Source: Fibrobacter sp.
Lineage (GTDB): Bacteria > Fibrobacterota > Fibrobacteria > Fibrobacterales > Fibrobacteraceae
Assembly: GCA_017475045.1 (NCBI GenBank)
Contig: JAFVGH010000133.1
Location: 1-64,000, forward strand
Length of the DNA stretch: 64,000 nucleotides
Reading direction: 5' to 3'
Part shown: one piece after another, positions 25,385 through 32,918 of the stretch
Layout: every line of letters starts with the position of its first letter
How positions within the stretch are numbered: the stretch's first letter is position 1
Translations under genes and position numbers: made by a program
The notes under the pieces: model-generated
What the model saw: only the letters and a program-made list of their open reading frames with translations
Databases searched by the model: none
Told to the model about the DNA's origin: nothing

Positions 25385-25989
25385 TTGAGCAGATTCGTGG
25401 AAAGTTGATTCAGAAAAGCCCCACCTTCGCGGTGGTGGACGTATCGGGCATCGGCTACGGGGTGAACATCTCCGCACGCACGGGCGGAATGCTACCCGAA
25501 GAGAACGCTGAGGTGCTCCTATACACGAACCTGGTGGTCCGTGAAGATTCCATGACCCTCTTCGGATTTGCGGACCAGGCCGAAAAGGATTTGTTCCTGA
25601 TGCTCCTGGACGTGAACGGTGTGGGCCCCAAGATGGCCCAGCGGATTCTGAGCGGGGTTGCCCCTGCCGACCTCTTGAACATGATTGCCAGCGACAACAA
25701 GTCCGCCCTAGGGAAAATCAAGGGACTGGGCAAGAAGACCACCGAGCAGATGGTGCTCACCCTCAAGGACCGTGCGGCCACCATGCTGCAGGCTCTCGGA
25801 AACGTAGAAGGTTCCGGCGTCACGGGCATGGGAGTGCTTACCGGCGCCAAGATGGAAGCGGTGCTGGCTCTGCACACCCTGGGAGTAAAAGCCCCGGCTG
25901 CAGAAAAGGCGGTGGCCAAGGCCTACGAAAACCTGGGCGACAGTGCCGACGCGGCAGCCCTTATCCCCGAAGCCCTCAAGTACCTTTAA
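25381..25989 (+). CDS. ruvA: Holliday junction DNA helicase subunit RuvA
   Basis: Tetrameric junction-binding subunit that loads RuvB for branch migration. 202 aa, the usual length. Domain I is the OB fold (MIEQIRGKLIQKSPTFAVVD ... YTNLVVREDSMTLFGF). Domain II holds two helix-hairpin-helix motifs (LLDVNGVGPKMAQRIL and ALGKIKGLGKKTTEQMVL). A flexible linker (~140-155) leads to the small C-terminal RuvB-binding domain (EAVLALHTLGVKAPAAEKAVAKAY). The start overlaps the acyltransferase stop (ATGA). ruvB and ruvC are not in the window. Confidence 0.97.
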   Translation: MIEQIRGKLIQKSPTFAVVDVSGIGYGVNISARTGGMLPEENAEVLLYTNLVVREDSMTLFGFADQAEKDLFLMLLDVNGVGPKMAQRILSGVAPADLLNMIASDNKSALGKIKGLGKKTTEQMVLTLKDRAATMLQALGNVEGSGVTGMGVLTGAKMEAVLALHTLGVKAPAAEKAVAKAYENLGDSADAAALIPEALKYL

Positions 25990-26001
25990 TCAGAATCAAA
26001 A

Positions 26002-27042
26002 ATGTCCCGCATTACAGAAGCCGAAGCCCTGGACCTGTTCAAGAACGCTCCCCTGAAGGAGCTGTGCGCCATGGCCTGCGCCGAAAAAGAACGCCGCCAC
26101 GGAAAGAACGTCTACTGGGTCAACAACAGACAAATTAACTACACCAACGTCTGCGTTCTGCATTGCAAATTCTGTGCCTTCTCCAAAATCAAGAAGGACA
26201 GCCCCACCGCCTATGACTGGAACTATGATACCATCAGGGCAAAGGCCGCAGAAGCCATCGCCAGCGGGGCGCGGGAACTCCATATTGTAGGCGGGCTCCA
26301 CCCCGACCACCCTTTCGATTACTACATCGACATGCTCGCAAAACTCCGGGCAGAATTCCCGAAGGTGAACCTGAAGGCCTTTACCGCCGTAGAGATCTGC
26401 CACTTCTCAAAAATTTCGGGACAGAGCCCTGAGCAGATCATGGCCACGCTGAAAAATGCGGGCCTGGACGCCCTCCCCGGCGGGGGCGCTGAAATTTTGG
26501 TGCAGAGCGTGCGGGACCAGATCTGCCCCGGCAAGGAAACCGGCGAGGAATGGCTGGACGTTCACAGGGCGGCCCATAGGCTTGGCATTCCCACCAACGC
26601 CACCATGCTTTTCGGGCATATCGAAAAGCCCGAAGACCGTATCGCCCACATGAAAATGCTCCGTGACCTGCAAGACGAAGCCCCCGGATTCTTCGCCTTC
26701 ATCCCGCTGGTTTACCACCCCGAACACAACGCGCTCCACAAGATTGTCCCGAACATCACCAGCGAAGAAGACATCTTGCGTACGGTGGCCGTAGCGCGCC
26801 TGTTTCTGGACAATTTCCCCCATATCAAGGCCTACTGGATACAGATGGGAATCAACACCGCCATGAAGGCCTTACACGCAGGCGCCTCCGACTTGGACGG
26901 CACCATCATGGAAGAAAAGATCACCCACGCCGCCGGAGCGAAAGTCCCCGTGAGAATGAGCCCTTCACGCATGCGGGAACTGATTTTGGGCGAAGGCCTC
27001 ACCCCCGTCGAACGCGACGCCAAGTACGAGACTTACGGGTAG
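26002..27042 (+). CDS. mqnE: Aminofutalosine synthase (radical SAM), futalosine menaquinone pathway
   Basis: Joins SAM to the enolpyruvyl-benzoate intermediate in menaquinone synthesis. The radical SAM motif C51-x3-C55-x2-C58 lies in NVCVLHCKFCAF. MqnE landmarks are HIVGGLHPDHPFDYY, KAFTAVEICHFSKISG, AGLDALPGGGAEIL, TNATMLFGHIE and FAFIPLVYHPEHN. The product is 346 aa, typical for the family. It starts 12 bases after ruvA, so it may share that transcript. A bidirectional hairpin terminator follows the stop. Its presence implies menaquinone by the futalosine route rather than the Men route. Confidence 0.94.
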   Translation: MSRITEAEALDLFKNAPLKELCAMACAEKERRHGKNVYWVNNRQINYTNVCVLHCKFCAFSKIKKDSPTAYDWNYDTIRAKAAEAIASGARELHIVGGLHPDHPFDYYIDMLAKLRAEFPKVNLKAFTAVEICHFSKISGQSPEQIMATLKNAGLDALPGGGAEILVQSVRDQICPGKETGEEWLDVHRAAHRLGIPTNATMLFGHIEKPEDRIAHMKMLRDLQDEAPGFFAFIPLVYHPEHNALHKIVPNITSEEDILRTVAVARLFLDNFPHIKAYWIQMGINTAMKALHAGASDLDGTIMEEKITHAAGAKVPVRMSPSRMRELILGEGLTPVERDAKYETYG

Positions 27043-27056
27043 ATGACACTAGAAAA

Positions 27057-27082
27057 CCCCGTGCAGAATTGCACGGGGCTTT
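27057..27082. terminator. Bidirectional rho-independent terminator
   Basis: CCCCGTGCA (27057-27065), loop GAAT, TGCACGGGG (27070-27078), then CTTTC. The opposite strand ends in TTTTC. It serves the mqnE end and the convergent lipoprotein gene. Confidence 0.85.
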
Positions 27083-27111
27083 CGTCGTTCTTAAGGAATA
27101 ATTCTTTTAGA

Positions 27112-27744
27112 TTACTTCTTCTGGAGCGGAGTATCCTTCAGGATTTCCTCGACCAGGTTCTTCATGTTTTCTTCCCAGTCGCCCTTGCCCATGGTGAAGC
27201 CGAGATGGACGCGAGCCTTGAGCGTGCCGCTCGCCACAACGGTCTTGCTGTCGGCGTTGGCAATGGAGTATTCGCCGGAGAACTGGAGGTAGCTCTTGGT
27301 TTCGGCACTCATGGTGAGCGGGTTCATCTTGGTTTCGGAGAGGCGGGAAACTTCGAGGTTGCTCATAGAGATGATGAGACCAGAAACGCCGTCGAGAGCG
27401 TCAAACTTCGGGGAGGGAACGAGATAGTCCTTCTTGCCGAACTTGGCCGGGGTCATGGTGTAGTCGGTCACTTCCTTAGCGGAGAAGTTGGCGGCGATGT
27501 CGGCCTGGCTCTTCAGTTCGCTGCCCATCTGCTGGGTGAACCAGCCGGAGAAGTTGCTGGAGAAGTCCGGAAGGTCGTCGGCAACGTCGTCCTGGTTCTT
27601 GACGACAGGTTCGGTGTAGAAGACGGTCACTGCCGTTGCCGGCTCAGTCCAACTTGGGTCGATGTTCTTGAGACCGGCCTTGCCCCCGCAACCGATGAGA
27701 GAAAGTGAGACTGCACAGAGAAGAAGTGCAGCAAATTTTTTCAT
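27112..27744 (-). CDS. Lipoprotein of unknown function
   Basis: 210 aa. The ATG at 27744 has AGGAGGA at an ideal distance. Signal peptide MKKFAALLLCAVSLSLIGC ends in a lipobox (LIGC), Cys19 predicted lipidated. The mature protein (NIDPSWTEPATAVTVFYTEP ... LVEEILKDTPLQKK) contains mixed strands and a segment KARVHLGFTMGKGDWEENMK. No family recognised. It stands alone between convergent mqnE and a repeat-rich gap. A TATATTGT box lies ~60 bases upstream. The conserved SD and signal make it a confident gene, but the function is open. Confidence 0.75.
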   Translation of the reverse strand: MKKFAALLLCAVSLSLIGCGGKAGLKNIDPSWTEPATAVTVFYTEPVVKNQDDVADDLPDFSSNFSGWFTQQMGSELKSQADIAANFSAKEVTDYTMTPAKFGKKDYLVPSPKFDALDGVSGLIISMSNLEVSRLSETKMNPLTMSAETKSYLQFSGEYSIANADSKTVVASGTLKARVHLGFTMGKGDWEENMKNLVEEILKDTPLQKK

Positions 27745-28101
27745 GATATTATCCTCCTGATGGAAAATTTCCAGAAAAACGACACTGTTTTCCTGACGGG
27801 ACAATATAGGAAAAATTTGTTCCAAAAAAGAGATTTTCGTGCAATAAAAAAATTTTTTTTTAGATTTTCCGTCAAAAAATTTCTATATGACTCAATCTGA
27901 GACATATAGGAATTTTCCAAGATTTCATGACAGGAAAGCATTGGGCGTTCCCCGGCACGGGGCCGGGTCGGGTGCTGCTCGCCGAGCACGCTCGGCTCAT
28001 CGAGTCGCTTGCGCGTCTCGCCACAAAGGTGCGACGCCCCCTAACGTGATTCCAGTGTGAAATGTGAAGTGTGGGGTGTGGAATGATTGTTTATCGGCGG
28101 G
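27745..28101. other. 357-base intergenic region with AT-rich promoter, GC-rich inverted repeats and a heptamer array
   Basis: The right part (27745-27930) is AT-rich and includes the ribosome site and TATATT box of the lipoprotein. The left part (27945-28050) is abruptly GC-rich, with CCGAGC-AC-GCTCGG and other short inverted repeats, then the 7-bp array at 28055-28082. No coding sequence was found. The shift in composition suggests repetitive or foreign DNA between the two lipoprotein loci. Confidence 0.5.
28055..28082. repeat. Heptanucleotide tandem array, 4 diverged units
   Basis: Units are GTGTGAA, ATGTGAA, GTGTGGG, GTGTGGA. It lies just past the stop of the last tandem paralogous-domain lipoprotein. 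The units closely match those at 59069-59096. Confidence 0.6.
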
Positions 28102-29109
28102 TTAATCGGAGTCCTTGAGACAACGGACGGAGAAACCATGGTCCTTGCTGTAATCGTGATATAGCCACGCAGATTTGAGGAAGTAAAGGTACGCATAGTA
28201 GGCGTAGTCTTTACTGAACTGCGAGGCACTCCAGAAATAGGCATTGCGGCCGACACGGGCAAAGGAGCCCTCGTAGTACGCGATGCCTGCAGGAAGCGCA
28301 GAAAAACCGTAGTCATCCGTGCCGTTACTTTCTTCACCTATCCAGCCCGTCTTGGTCTTGAGTTTCAAGCCCGCCGTGGCCCAAGTTGTTCCACCCACTG
28401 CACCAAACAGTTCCTCCCATTCACTCTGCGCGGGAACATGCCAGCCGTTGGGGCACACGCCCTGCACGTTGCCCGTACCCAGGGTGGAACAATCGTGGTA
28501 GCAGCCGCACTCGTCCTCGGACTTGCCCATGGCGGCGGCCCAGGTGTAGAGCCGCCCGTAGATGGCGCAATCGCCTTCCTCCATCGTTTGGTGTCTTCCG
28601 CCACCGCACCAACTTTTCTCCGTCTGGTAATTTAAATTCTGAGCCATCCACACTTGGTCTCCGATTTTCACCATCTTGTATGTCTGACCATCACGAGCGT
28701 CTTTAAAGCAGTTCTCGTCTGTTTCAACTTCACACTGTCCACTTCCATATACAGAACTCGAGGACTTCGCAGAACTGTTGCTTGACTTTGCGTCATTTCC
28801 AGATGTATTCGAATTGCTGGACTTGGTCGATGTTCCTGCCGAAGAAGGATTGTCCTTGCTGTCGCTGGAGTCGTCGGTCACTTCGGCGGGATCGTTGGAC
28901 TTGCTATCGCTACTGGAGATTGCTTCGTCCTTACAGTCCTCGCAATGACGAAAAGAACTAGAACTTCCGTACTCTTCAGCGCAGCTCAGGGCGCTTGTTT
29001 CGGTTTCATCGCCACCCGCCGACGAAGAGTCATCACAGGCGGTCAGGGCGAAACCGAGCACCCCCGCAAGAGCGCAGACCGTGAACTTTTTCGCGAATGT
29101 GTTTTTCAT
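28102..29109 (-). CDS. Paralogous-domain lipoprotein 1 (TIGR02145), last of four tandem genes
   Basis: 335 aa. Signal peptide MKNTFAKKFTVCALAGVLGF with lipobox LTAC (Cys25). A Ser/Asp/Asn-rich linker (~26-120) contains RHCEDCKDEAISS, which is encoded by a dispersed repeat at 28915-28950. From ~130 the Fib_succ_major domain follows its usual order: DARDGQTYKMVKIGDQVWMA, AQNLNYQTE, GRLYTWAAAMG, GVCPNGWHVPAQSEWEEL, KLKTKTGW, YGFSALPAG and the C-terminal FSVRCLKD. Function of the domain is not known; these proteins are abundant in Fibrobacter and probably outer-membrane exposed. Eighteen bases separate it from the preceding paralogue. Confidence 0.85.
   Translation of the reverse strand: MKNTFAKKFTVCALAGVLGFALTACDDSSSAGGDETETSALSCAEEYGSSSSFRHCEDCKDEAISSSDSKSNDPAEVTDDSSDSKDNPSSAGTSTKSSNSNTSGNDAKSSNSSAKSSSSVYGSGQCEVETDENCFKDARDGQTYKMVKIGDQVWMAQNLNYQTEKSWCGGGRHQTMEEGDCAIYGRLYTWAAAMGKSEDECGCYHDCSTLGTGNVQGVCPNGWHVPAQSEWEELFGAVGGTTWATAGLKLKTKTGWIGEESNGTDDYGFSALPAGIAYYEGSFARVGRNAYFWSASQFSKDYAYYAYLYFLKSAWLYHDYSKDHGFSVRCLKDSD
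28915..28950 (-). repeat. Dispersed TCATTGCGAGG...GAAGCAATCTCC unit inside lipoprotein 1
   Basis: On the minus strand it opens CGTCATTGCGAGGACTG and closes GACGAAGCAATCTCC. Read in frame it encodes RHCEDCKDEAIS in the Ser-rich linker. An identical segment lies at 30070-30105. Confidence 0.6.
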
Positions 29110-29127
29110 AGGGAAACCTTTTGGAAA

Positions 29128-30258
29128 TTACTCAGAGTCCTTGACGCAACGGACGGAGTAGGCATTGTTTTTGGCGGGGAAATTCAGATTCGCATCGTCG
29201 CTGCTGAAGTCCAGGCTTTCATCGTAGGCATAGTAGTTATCGTTCCATGAGGCACTCCAGAAAGAGGCGCTGTAGCCAACACCATAGAAGAGTCCACCAC
29301 TGTGCCTGTAGCCAGCAGGGAGTGCAGAGAAACCGTAGGCATCCTCGTTGATAATGACGCCGCCGCTATAGGCTGCCCAGCCAGCCTGAGTCTTGAGTTT
29401 CTGACCCGCCATGAAATCCCCGCCCACAGCAGCGGCGAGGTCTATCAATTCGTGGTATATGGGAACGTGCCAGCCGTCGGGGCATATGCCCTGAACGCTT
29501 ACGCTCGGAAAAGGCCCCGTGTCCGGGTTGGTACAGTTATAGCCATAGCCGCACTCGTCTTCGGACTCGCCTATGGCGGCGACCCAGGTATAGAGACGAC
29601 CATACACGGAGCAGTCGCCCGCCGTCCTTGTTCCGTGGATTCCCCCACCACACCAGCTGTTTTCCGTCTGATAGTTCAAGTTCTGCGCCATCCATACCTC
29701 GGAATAGTCCTTAGCAGGAACGCCAATGGAAATGGTCTTATAAACCTGACCATCTCTCTCATCGAGAATTTCTCCATACTTACCCGCTTCAAGGAATTCC
29801 TGGTTCAGGTATTCTGTCGTAACGCACTTATACTTCGTGCAATCGTATGTTCCCGACGGCATGACCTTTGCTTCGGCGTAACTTTTCGGAACTTCGTCTG
29901 AACTTGAAGAAGATTCAACCTTGCTCGCAGAACTGTTGCTTGACTTTGCGTCATTTCCAGATGTATTCGAATTGCTGGATTTGGTCGATGTTCCTGCCGA
30001 AGAAGGTTTGCCCTTGCTGTCGCTGGAGTCGTCGGTCACTTCGGCGGGATCGTTGGACTTGCTATCGCTGGAGATTGCTTCGTCCTTACAGTCCTCGCAA
30101 TGACGAGATGACGATGACATTTCGGCACTGCAGCTCAGGGCACTTGTTTCGTTATTATCACCACCCGCCGACGAAGAGTCGTCACAGGCGGAAAACGCGA
30201 AACCAAGCACCCCCGCAAGGGCGCAGACCGTAAACTTTTTCGCGAATGTGTTTTTCAT
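29128..30258 (-). CDS. Paralogous-domain lipoprotein 2 (TIGR02145)
   Basis: 376 aa. The first 34 residues are nearly identical to lipoprotein 1 (MKNTFAKKFTVCALAGVLGF ... CDDSSSAGG), lipobox FSAC. About 190 bases of the linker DNA match lipoprotein 1 almost exactly, including the RHCEDCKDEAIS repeat segment. It then has a unique insert (PKSYAEAKVMPSGTYDCTKY, KCVTTEYLNQEFLEAGKYGE) before the domain (DERDGQVYKTISIG ... VWMAQNLNYQTE ... GICPDGWHVP ... YGFSALPAG ... YSVRCVKDSE). Mature surface domains differ more than the leader and linker, a sign of recent duplication with diversification. Eighteen bases before the next gene. Confidence 0.85.
   Translation of the reverse strand: MKNTFAKKFTVCALAGVLGFAFSACDDSSSAGGDNNETSALSCSAEMSSSSRHCEDCKDEAISSDSKSNDPAEVTDDSSDSKGKPSSAGTSTKSSNSNTSGNDAKSSNSSASKVESSSSSDEVPKSYAEAKVMPSGTYDCTKYKCVTTEYLNQEFLEAGKYGEILDERDGQVYKTISIGVPAKDYSEVWMAQNLNYQTENSWCGGGIHGTRTAGDCSVYGRLYTWVAAIGESEDECGYGYNCTNPDTGPFPSVSVQGICPDGWHVPIYHELIDLAAAVGGDFMAGQKLKTQAGWAAYSGGVIINEDAYGFSALPAGYRHSGGLFYGVGYSASFWSASWNDNYYAYDESLDFSSDDANLNFPAKNNAYSVRCVKDSE
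30070..30105 (-). repeat. Dispersed TCATTGCGAGG...GAAGCAATCTCC unit inside lipoprotein 2
   Basis: Same 36-base segment as at 28915-28950, in the same place in the linker, encoding RHCEDCKDEAIS in frame. Confidence 0.6.
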
Positions 30259-30276
30259 AGAGAAACCTTTGGGGAT

Positions 30277-31416
30277 TTAGTCAGAGTCCTTGACGCAACG
30301 GACGGAAAAAGCCTCTCTCTTGAACCTAAGTCTTTCGTTGCCGCGGTGGGAGTCGTTACGCAATTCCATGCTGTAAGCGTTTTTGCTATCATCCTCCAGT
30401 GTAGACCAGAATAAGGTGTAGAAGCCAGCAAAGGCGAAACTGGATTCACCCATAAAGATGCTTCTTTCGCCAGCAGGCAAGGCGGAAAACCCGTAGCCAT
30501 CCTTATTTGGATAATCCGTCCAGCCTGTCGTAGACTTGAGCCATTGACCTGTCGTTTCATTGCCCCATCCACCTGCCGTTTCAATGCCCCCGGTAAACCA
30601 TCGCCATTCCGTTTCGCTGGGCAGGTGCCAGCCCTCCGGGCAAATACCCTGCTGCACACCGGTAGGGCTGCAGGTATTGCCGTAGCCACATTTCGCATTA
30701 TTCATGGCAACTTCCCAAGTGTACAGGCGACCATACTTGGCACAGGAGTCAGCTTCGTCGTTGTAGCAGCCACTCCATGCATAGTTTCCCATACTGGACA
30801 CATCACCCGGATCGTAGTTCAGGTTCTGTGCCATCCAAATTCGACCATTAACCATTTCGATGGTCTTGTATACCTGGCCGTCACGGGTGTCTAGCATTTC
30901 GCCATATTTGCCAGCTGCAAGCATCTCCTGATTCAGGTATTCAAGCGACGAGGTCGCATCCTTGCAGATCTGATCCGCAGGGCAGTTTTTTGCATAGTAG
31001 CCGGATGGTTTCACCCCCTCTGGCCAACTGTTTGGCGTCGTTCCCGAGGAACTGAATGAATAGCCATTCTTGCTGTCGGAGGAATAATCGTCGTCATTGC
31101 GGGAGTCGTTGGATTCTGTAGAGAAGTCGCAGTCCATCTTCTCGATGAGAGTTCCGATGACCCAGCCGTTGTCGCCATCGCAAACAGCCATGTCATGGTA
31201 TTCCGTCAGGTAGGTGGCAACGCACTTCTGACTCTTGCCGCAGTCGTAATCCGACAGTTCCATGAATGTCTCGACGGTGTCAGGAATTCCACCACGATTG
31301 CTGCCGCTACCATTATCACCCCCCGCCGACGACGAGTCATCGCAGGCGGAAAGGGCGAAACCGAGCACCCCCGCAAGGGCGCAGACCGTGAACTTTTTCG
31401 CGAATGTGTTTTTCAT
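30277..31416 (-). CDS. Paralogous-domain lipoprotein 3 (TIGR02145)
   Basis: 379 aa. Shares the leader MKNTFAKKFTVCALAGVLGF and lipobox LSAC with paralogues 1 and 2, but its linker differs and lacks the repeat-derived segment. Two Cys-containing stretches follow (DYDCGKSQKCVATYLTEYHD and KNCPADQICKDATSSLEYLN). The domain begins DTRDGQVYKTIEMVNGRIWMA and runs through GRLYTWEVAMN, GICPEGWHLPSETEW, YGFSALPAG and FSVRCVKDSD. The SD-like AAAGGTTT in front of the ATG is conserved among the tandem copies. It lies 18 bases after the stop of paralogue 4. Surface binding is a common guess for the family; nothing here proves it. Confidence 0.85.
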   Translation of the reverse strand: MKNTFAKKFTVCALAGVLGFALSACDDSSSAGGDNGSGSNRGGIPDTVETFMELSDYDCGKSQKCVATYLTEYHDMAVCDGDNGWVIGTLIEKMDCDFSTESNDSRNDDDYSSDSKNGYSFSSSGTTPNSWPEGVKPSGYYAKNCPADQICKDATSSLEYLNQEMLAAGKYGEMLDTRDGQVYKTIEMVNGRIWMAQNLNYDPGDVSSMGNYAWSGCYNDEADSCAKYGRLYTWEVAMNNAKCGYGNTCSPTGVQQGICPEGWHLPSETEWRWFTGGIETAGGWGNETTGQWLKSTTGWTDYPNKDGYGFSALPAGERSIFMGESSFAFAGFYTLFWSTLEDDSKNAYSMELRNDSHRGNERLRFKREAFSVRCVKDSD

Positions 31417-31434
31417 AGCAAAACCTTTTGAGAT

Positions 31435-32454
31435 TTAGTCCGAGTCCTTGAGACAACGAACGGAGTGCCCGTAGACCTTATCGTTGACGTACTTGCCCGC
31501 ATAGTCGTTGCGGTAGTCCAAACCCATGACGTACGCGTCGTAGGAGATGGTTTCCTCAGTAGAACTCCAGAAGTACGTGCCATAGCCCTTGTAGCCGTAA
31601 TTCCCAATGGGGTAGTACCTGGTGCCGGCAGGAAGCGCCGAGAACCCGAAGGCATCCTCGTTGGTGATGCCGCTGTACGACGTCCAGCCAGTCGCGGACT
31701 TGAGCTTGGTACCCGCCGTATTTGAAGACGTATATTCCGTAATGGAACCGTCAACGGCCACAATCAGGGCTTCCCATTCGCTTTGACTGGGCAAATGCCA
31801 GCCCTTGGGGCATGCACCACGAATATCTCCCTCACCAAGGTTGCATGCATGATCAATACCACACTCGTCCTCCGCCCTGCCCACTGCAGCAGCCCAGGTA
31901 TAAAGACGACCGTACTTGGCACAGTTGGCAGGGTTGTCGCCGTAGCACCAGCTGTTTTCCGTCTCAAAGTTCAGATTCTCGGCCATCCACACCTCGGAAT
32001 AGTTCTTTGACGGGATGTCAATGGTGGTGGTCTTGTAAACCTGACCGTCGCGCAGGTCCTTCAGGGTGTTCTTGTCGGCGTCATAAACGCTGGCGTCGCT
32101 GCCGCCGCCGGGGACGCTTGCGGAAGAGCCTTCCACGCCTTCGGAGCCGCTGGAGTCCGGCTCTTTGGAAGCGCTGGATTTGGTCGACGTTCCTGCCGAA
32201 GAAGGGCTATCCTTGCTGTCGCTGGACTTGGCGTCGCTATCCTTATCAGTGACCTTGCCGCTGCTGGAGATTGCTTCGTCCTTATCGTTGGAACGAGAAT
32301 CACTGGATTCTTCGCGGCTATCGCCGCTCAGAATGACGTTATTGTCATCGTCACCCGCCGACGAAGAATCATCACAGGCGGAAAACGCGAAGAAAGTTAA
32401 ACCGGCTGCACCTATTAAGAAAATTTTCTTGACATACTTCAATTTACTCTTCAC
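31435..32454 (-). CDS. Paralogous-domain lipoprotein 4 (TIGR02145), first of four tandem genes
   Basis: 339 aa. The leader differs from the other three (MKSKLKYVKKIFLIGAAGLT), but the lipobox FSAC and the following CDDSSSAGDD match. The linker carries two dispersed-repeat segments: NNVILSGDSREESSDS (repeat 32303-32338) and DKDEAISSS (partial repeat 32266-32284). The domain runs from DLRDGQVYKTTTIDIPSKNY through VWMAENLNFETE, GRLYTWAAAVG, GACPKGWHLPSQSEWEAL, FGFSALPAG and HSVRCLKD. It is the promoter-proximal gene of the tandem set. Its 5' end abuts an apparent gene remnant on the other strand. Confidence 0.85.
   Translation of the reverse strand: MKSKLKYVKKIFLIGAAGLTFFAFSACDDSSSAGDDDNNVILSGDSREESSDSRSNDKDEAISSSGKVTDKDSDAKSSDSKDSPSSAGTSTKSSASKEPDSSGSEGVEGSSASVPGGGSDASVYDADKNTLKDLRDGQVYKTTTIDIPSKNYSEVWMAENLNFETENSWCYGDNPANCAKYGRLYTWAAAVGRAEDECGIDHACNLGEGDIRGACPKGWHLPSQSEWEALIVAVDGSITEYTSSNTAGTKLKSATGWTSYSGITNEDAFGFSALPAGTRYYPIGNYGYKGYGTYFWSSTEETISYDAYVMGLDYRNDYAGKYVNDKVYGHSVRCLKDSD
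32266..32284 (-). repeat. Partial dispersed GACGAAGCAATCTCC unit inside lipoprotein 4
   Basis: AAGGACGAAGCAATCTCCA matches the distal half of the units at 28915-28950 and 30070-30105. It encodes KDEAISS in frame; the proximal TCATTGCGAGG half is missing. Confidence 0.5.
32303..32338 (-). repeat. Dispersed CGTCATTCTGAGC...GAAGAATCCAG unit inside lipoprotein 4
   Basis: On the minus strand it opens CGTCATTCTGAGCGGCG and closes CGCGAAGAATCCAG, with inverted GGCGATAGCC in the middle. It encodes VILSGDSREESS in frame. Confidence 0.6.
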
Positions 32455-32456
32455 GA

Positions 32457-32687
32457 ATCACGCCCGAATTCAAAGCCGCTGCAGACTTACACAAAAAGCA
32501 GTATCCCGGACTGGAACTGAAGACCATGCGCACGGTCCACGACCGGTTCTTGCTCATCGATGACACCGTGTATCACTTTGGTGCAAGTTTCAAGGACATG
32601 GGAAACGAGATGACGGCATACAGCGTGCTGAATTTCGTGACACCCGAGGAGGTCATTGAGAAGGTAAGCGAAAGCACGAAGGGGTGA
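32457..32687 (+). pseudogene. Remnant of a gene for an HDRF-motif protein (C-terminal end only)
   Basis: An open frame without a start codon of its own encodes 76 residues ending in TGA at 32685. Visible are ITPEFKAAADLHKKQYPGLE, then VHDRFLLIDDTVYHFGASFKD and a tail FVTPEEVIEKV. The HDRFLLID-GASFKD pattern is the C-terminal, phospholipase-D-like region found in some ORF6N-type accessory proteins. The N-terminal part is absent; upstream DNA belongs to lipoprotein 4 on the other strand. This looks like the stump of an accessory gene cut off by rearrangement. The family name is from memory of the pattern and is uncertain. Confidence 0.5.
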
Positions 32688-32740
32688 AAAGGGAGAGGGG
32701 GTAGCGGATGATGCATGAAGGCCCTCGCCAAGATGATAGT

Positions 32741-32767
32741 GGATCCTCGCCTTCGTGAGGATGACGA
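32741..32767. repeat. Dispersed TCATCCTC...GAGGATCC unit
   Basis: On the minus strand CTCGTCATCCTCACGAAGG closes with CGAGGATCC. An intergenic member of the dispersed family. Confidence 0.55.
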
Positions 32768-32801
32768 GAAAGGTCGTGAGGACGACATGCAGCAGAAGCG
32801 A

Positions 32802-32817
32802 GGGGGAGGCCTCCCCC
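32802..32817. repeat. Perfect 16-bp palindrome GGGGGAGGCCTCCCCC
   Basis: Self-complementary 16-mer between the gene remnant and the activase gene. There is no T run directly after it, so a terminator role is uncertain. It may belong to a repeat or act as a protein site. Confidence 0.5.
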
Positions 32818-32902
32818 ACCATTTTAGTGACACCTAGTCCTGTTTTTAGGCTGTCCCGTCGTTTTTCCTGGCCAAAAGTTCATGGCTTTTGGCCCATTTT
32901 TC

Positions 32903-32910
32903 TATCTTTT
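32903..32910 (+). promoter_or_regulatory. Putative -10-like box TATCTTTT
   Basis: TATCTTTT followed by CGCCCACT and then the ATG at 32919, an eight-base gap. Same TAnnTTT pattern as before other genes; the CGCC after the box recurs too. Confidence 0.4.
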
Positions 32911-32918
32911 CGCCCACT

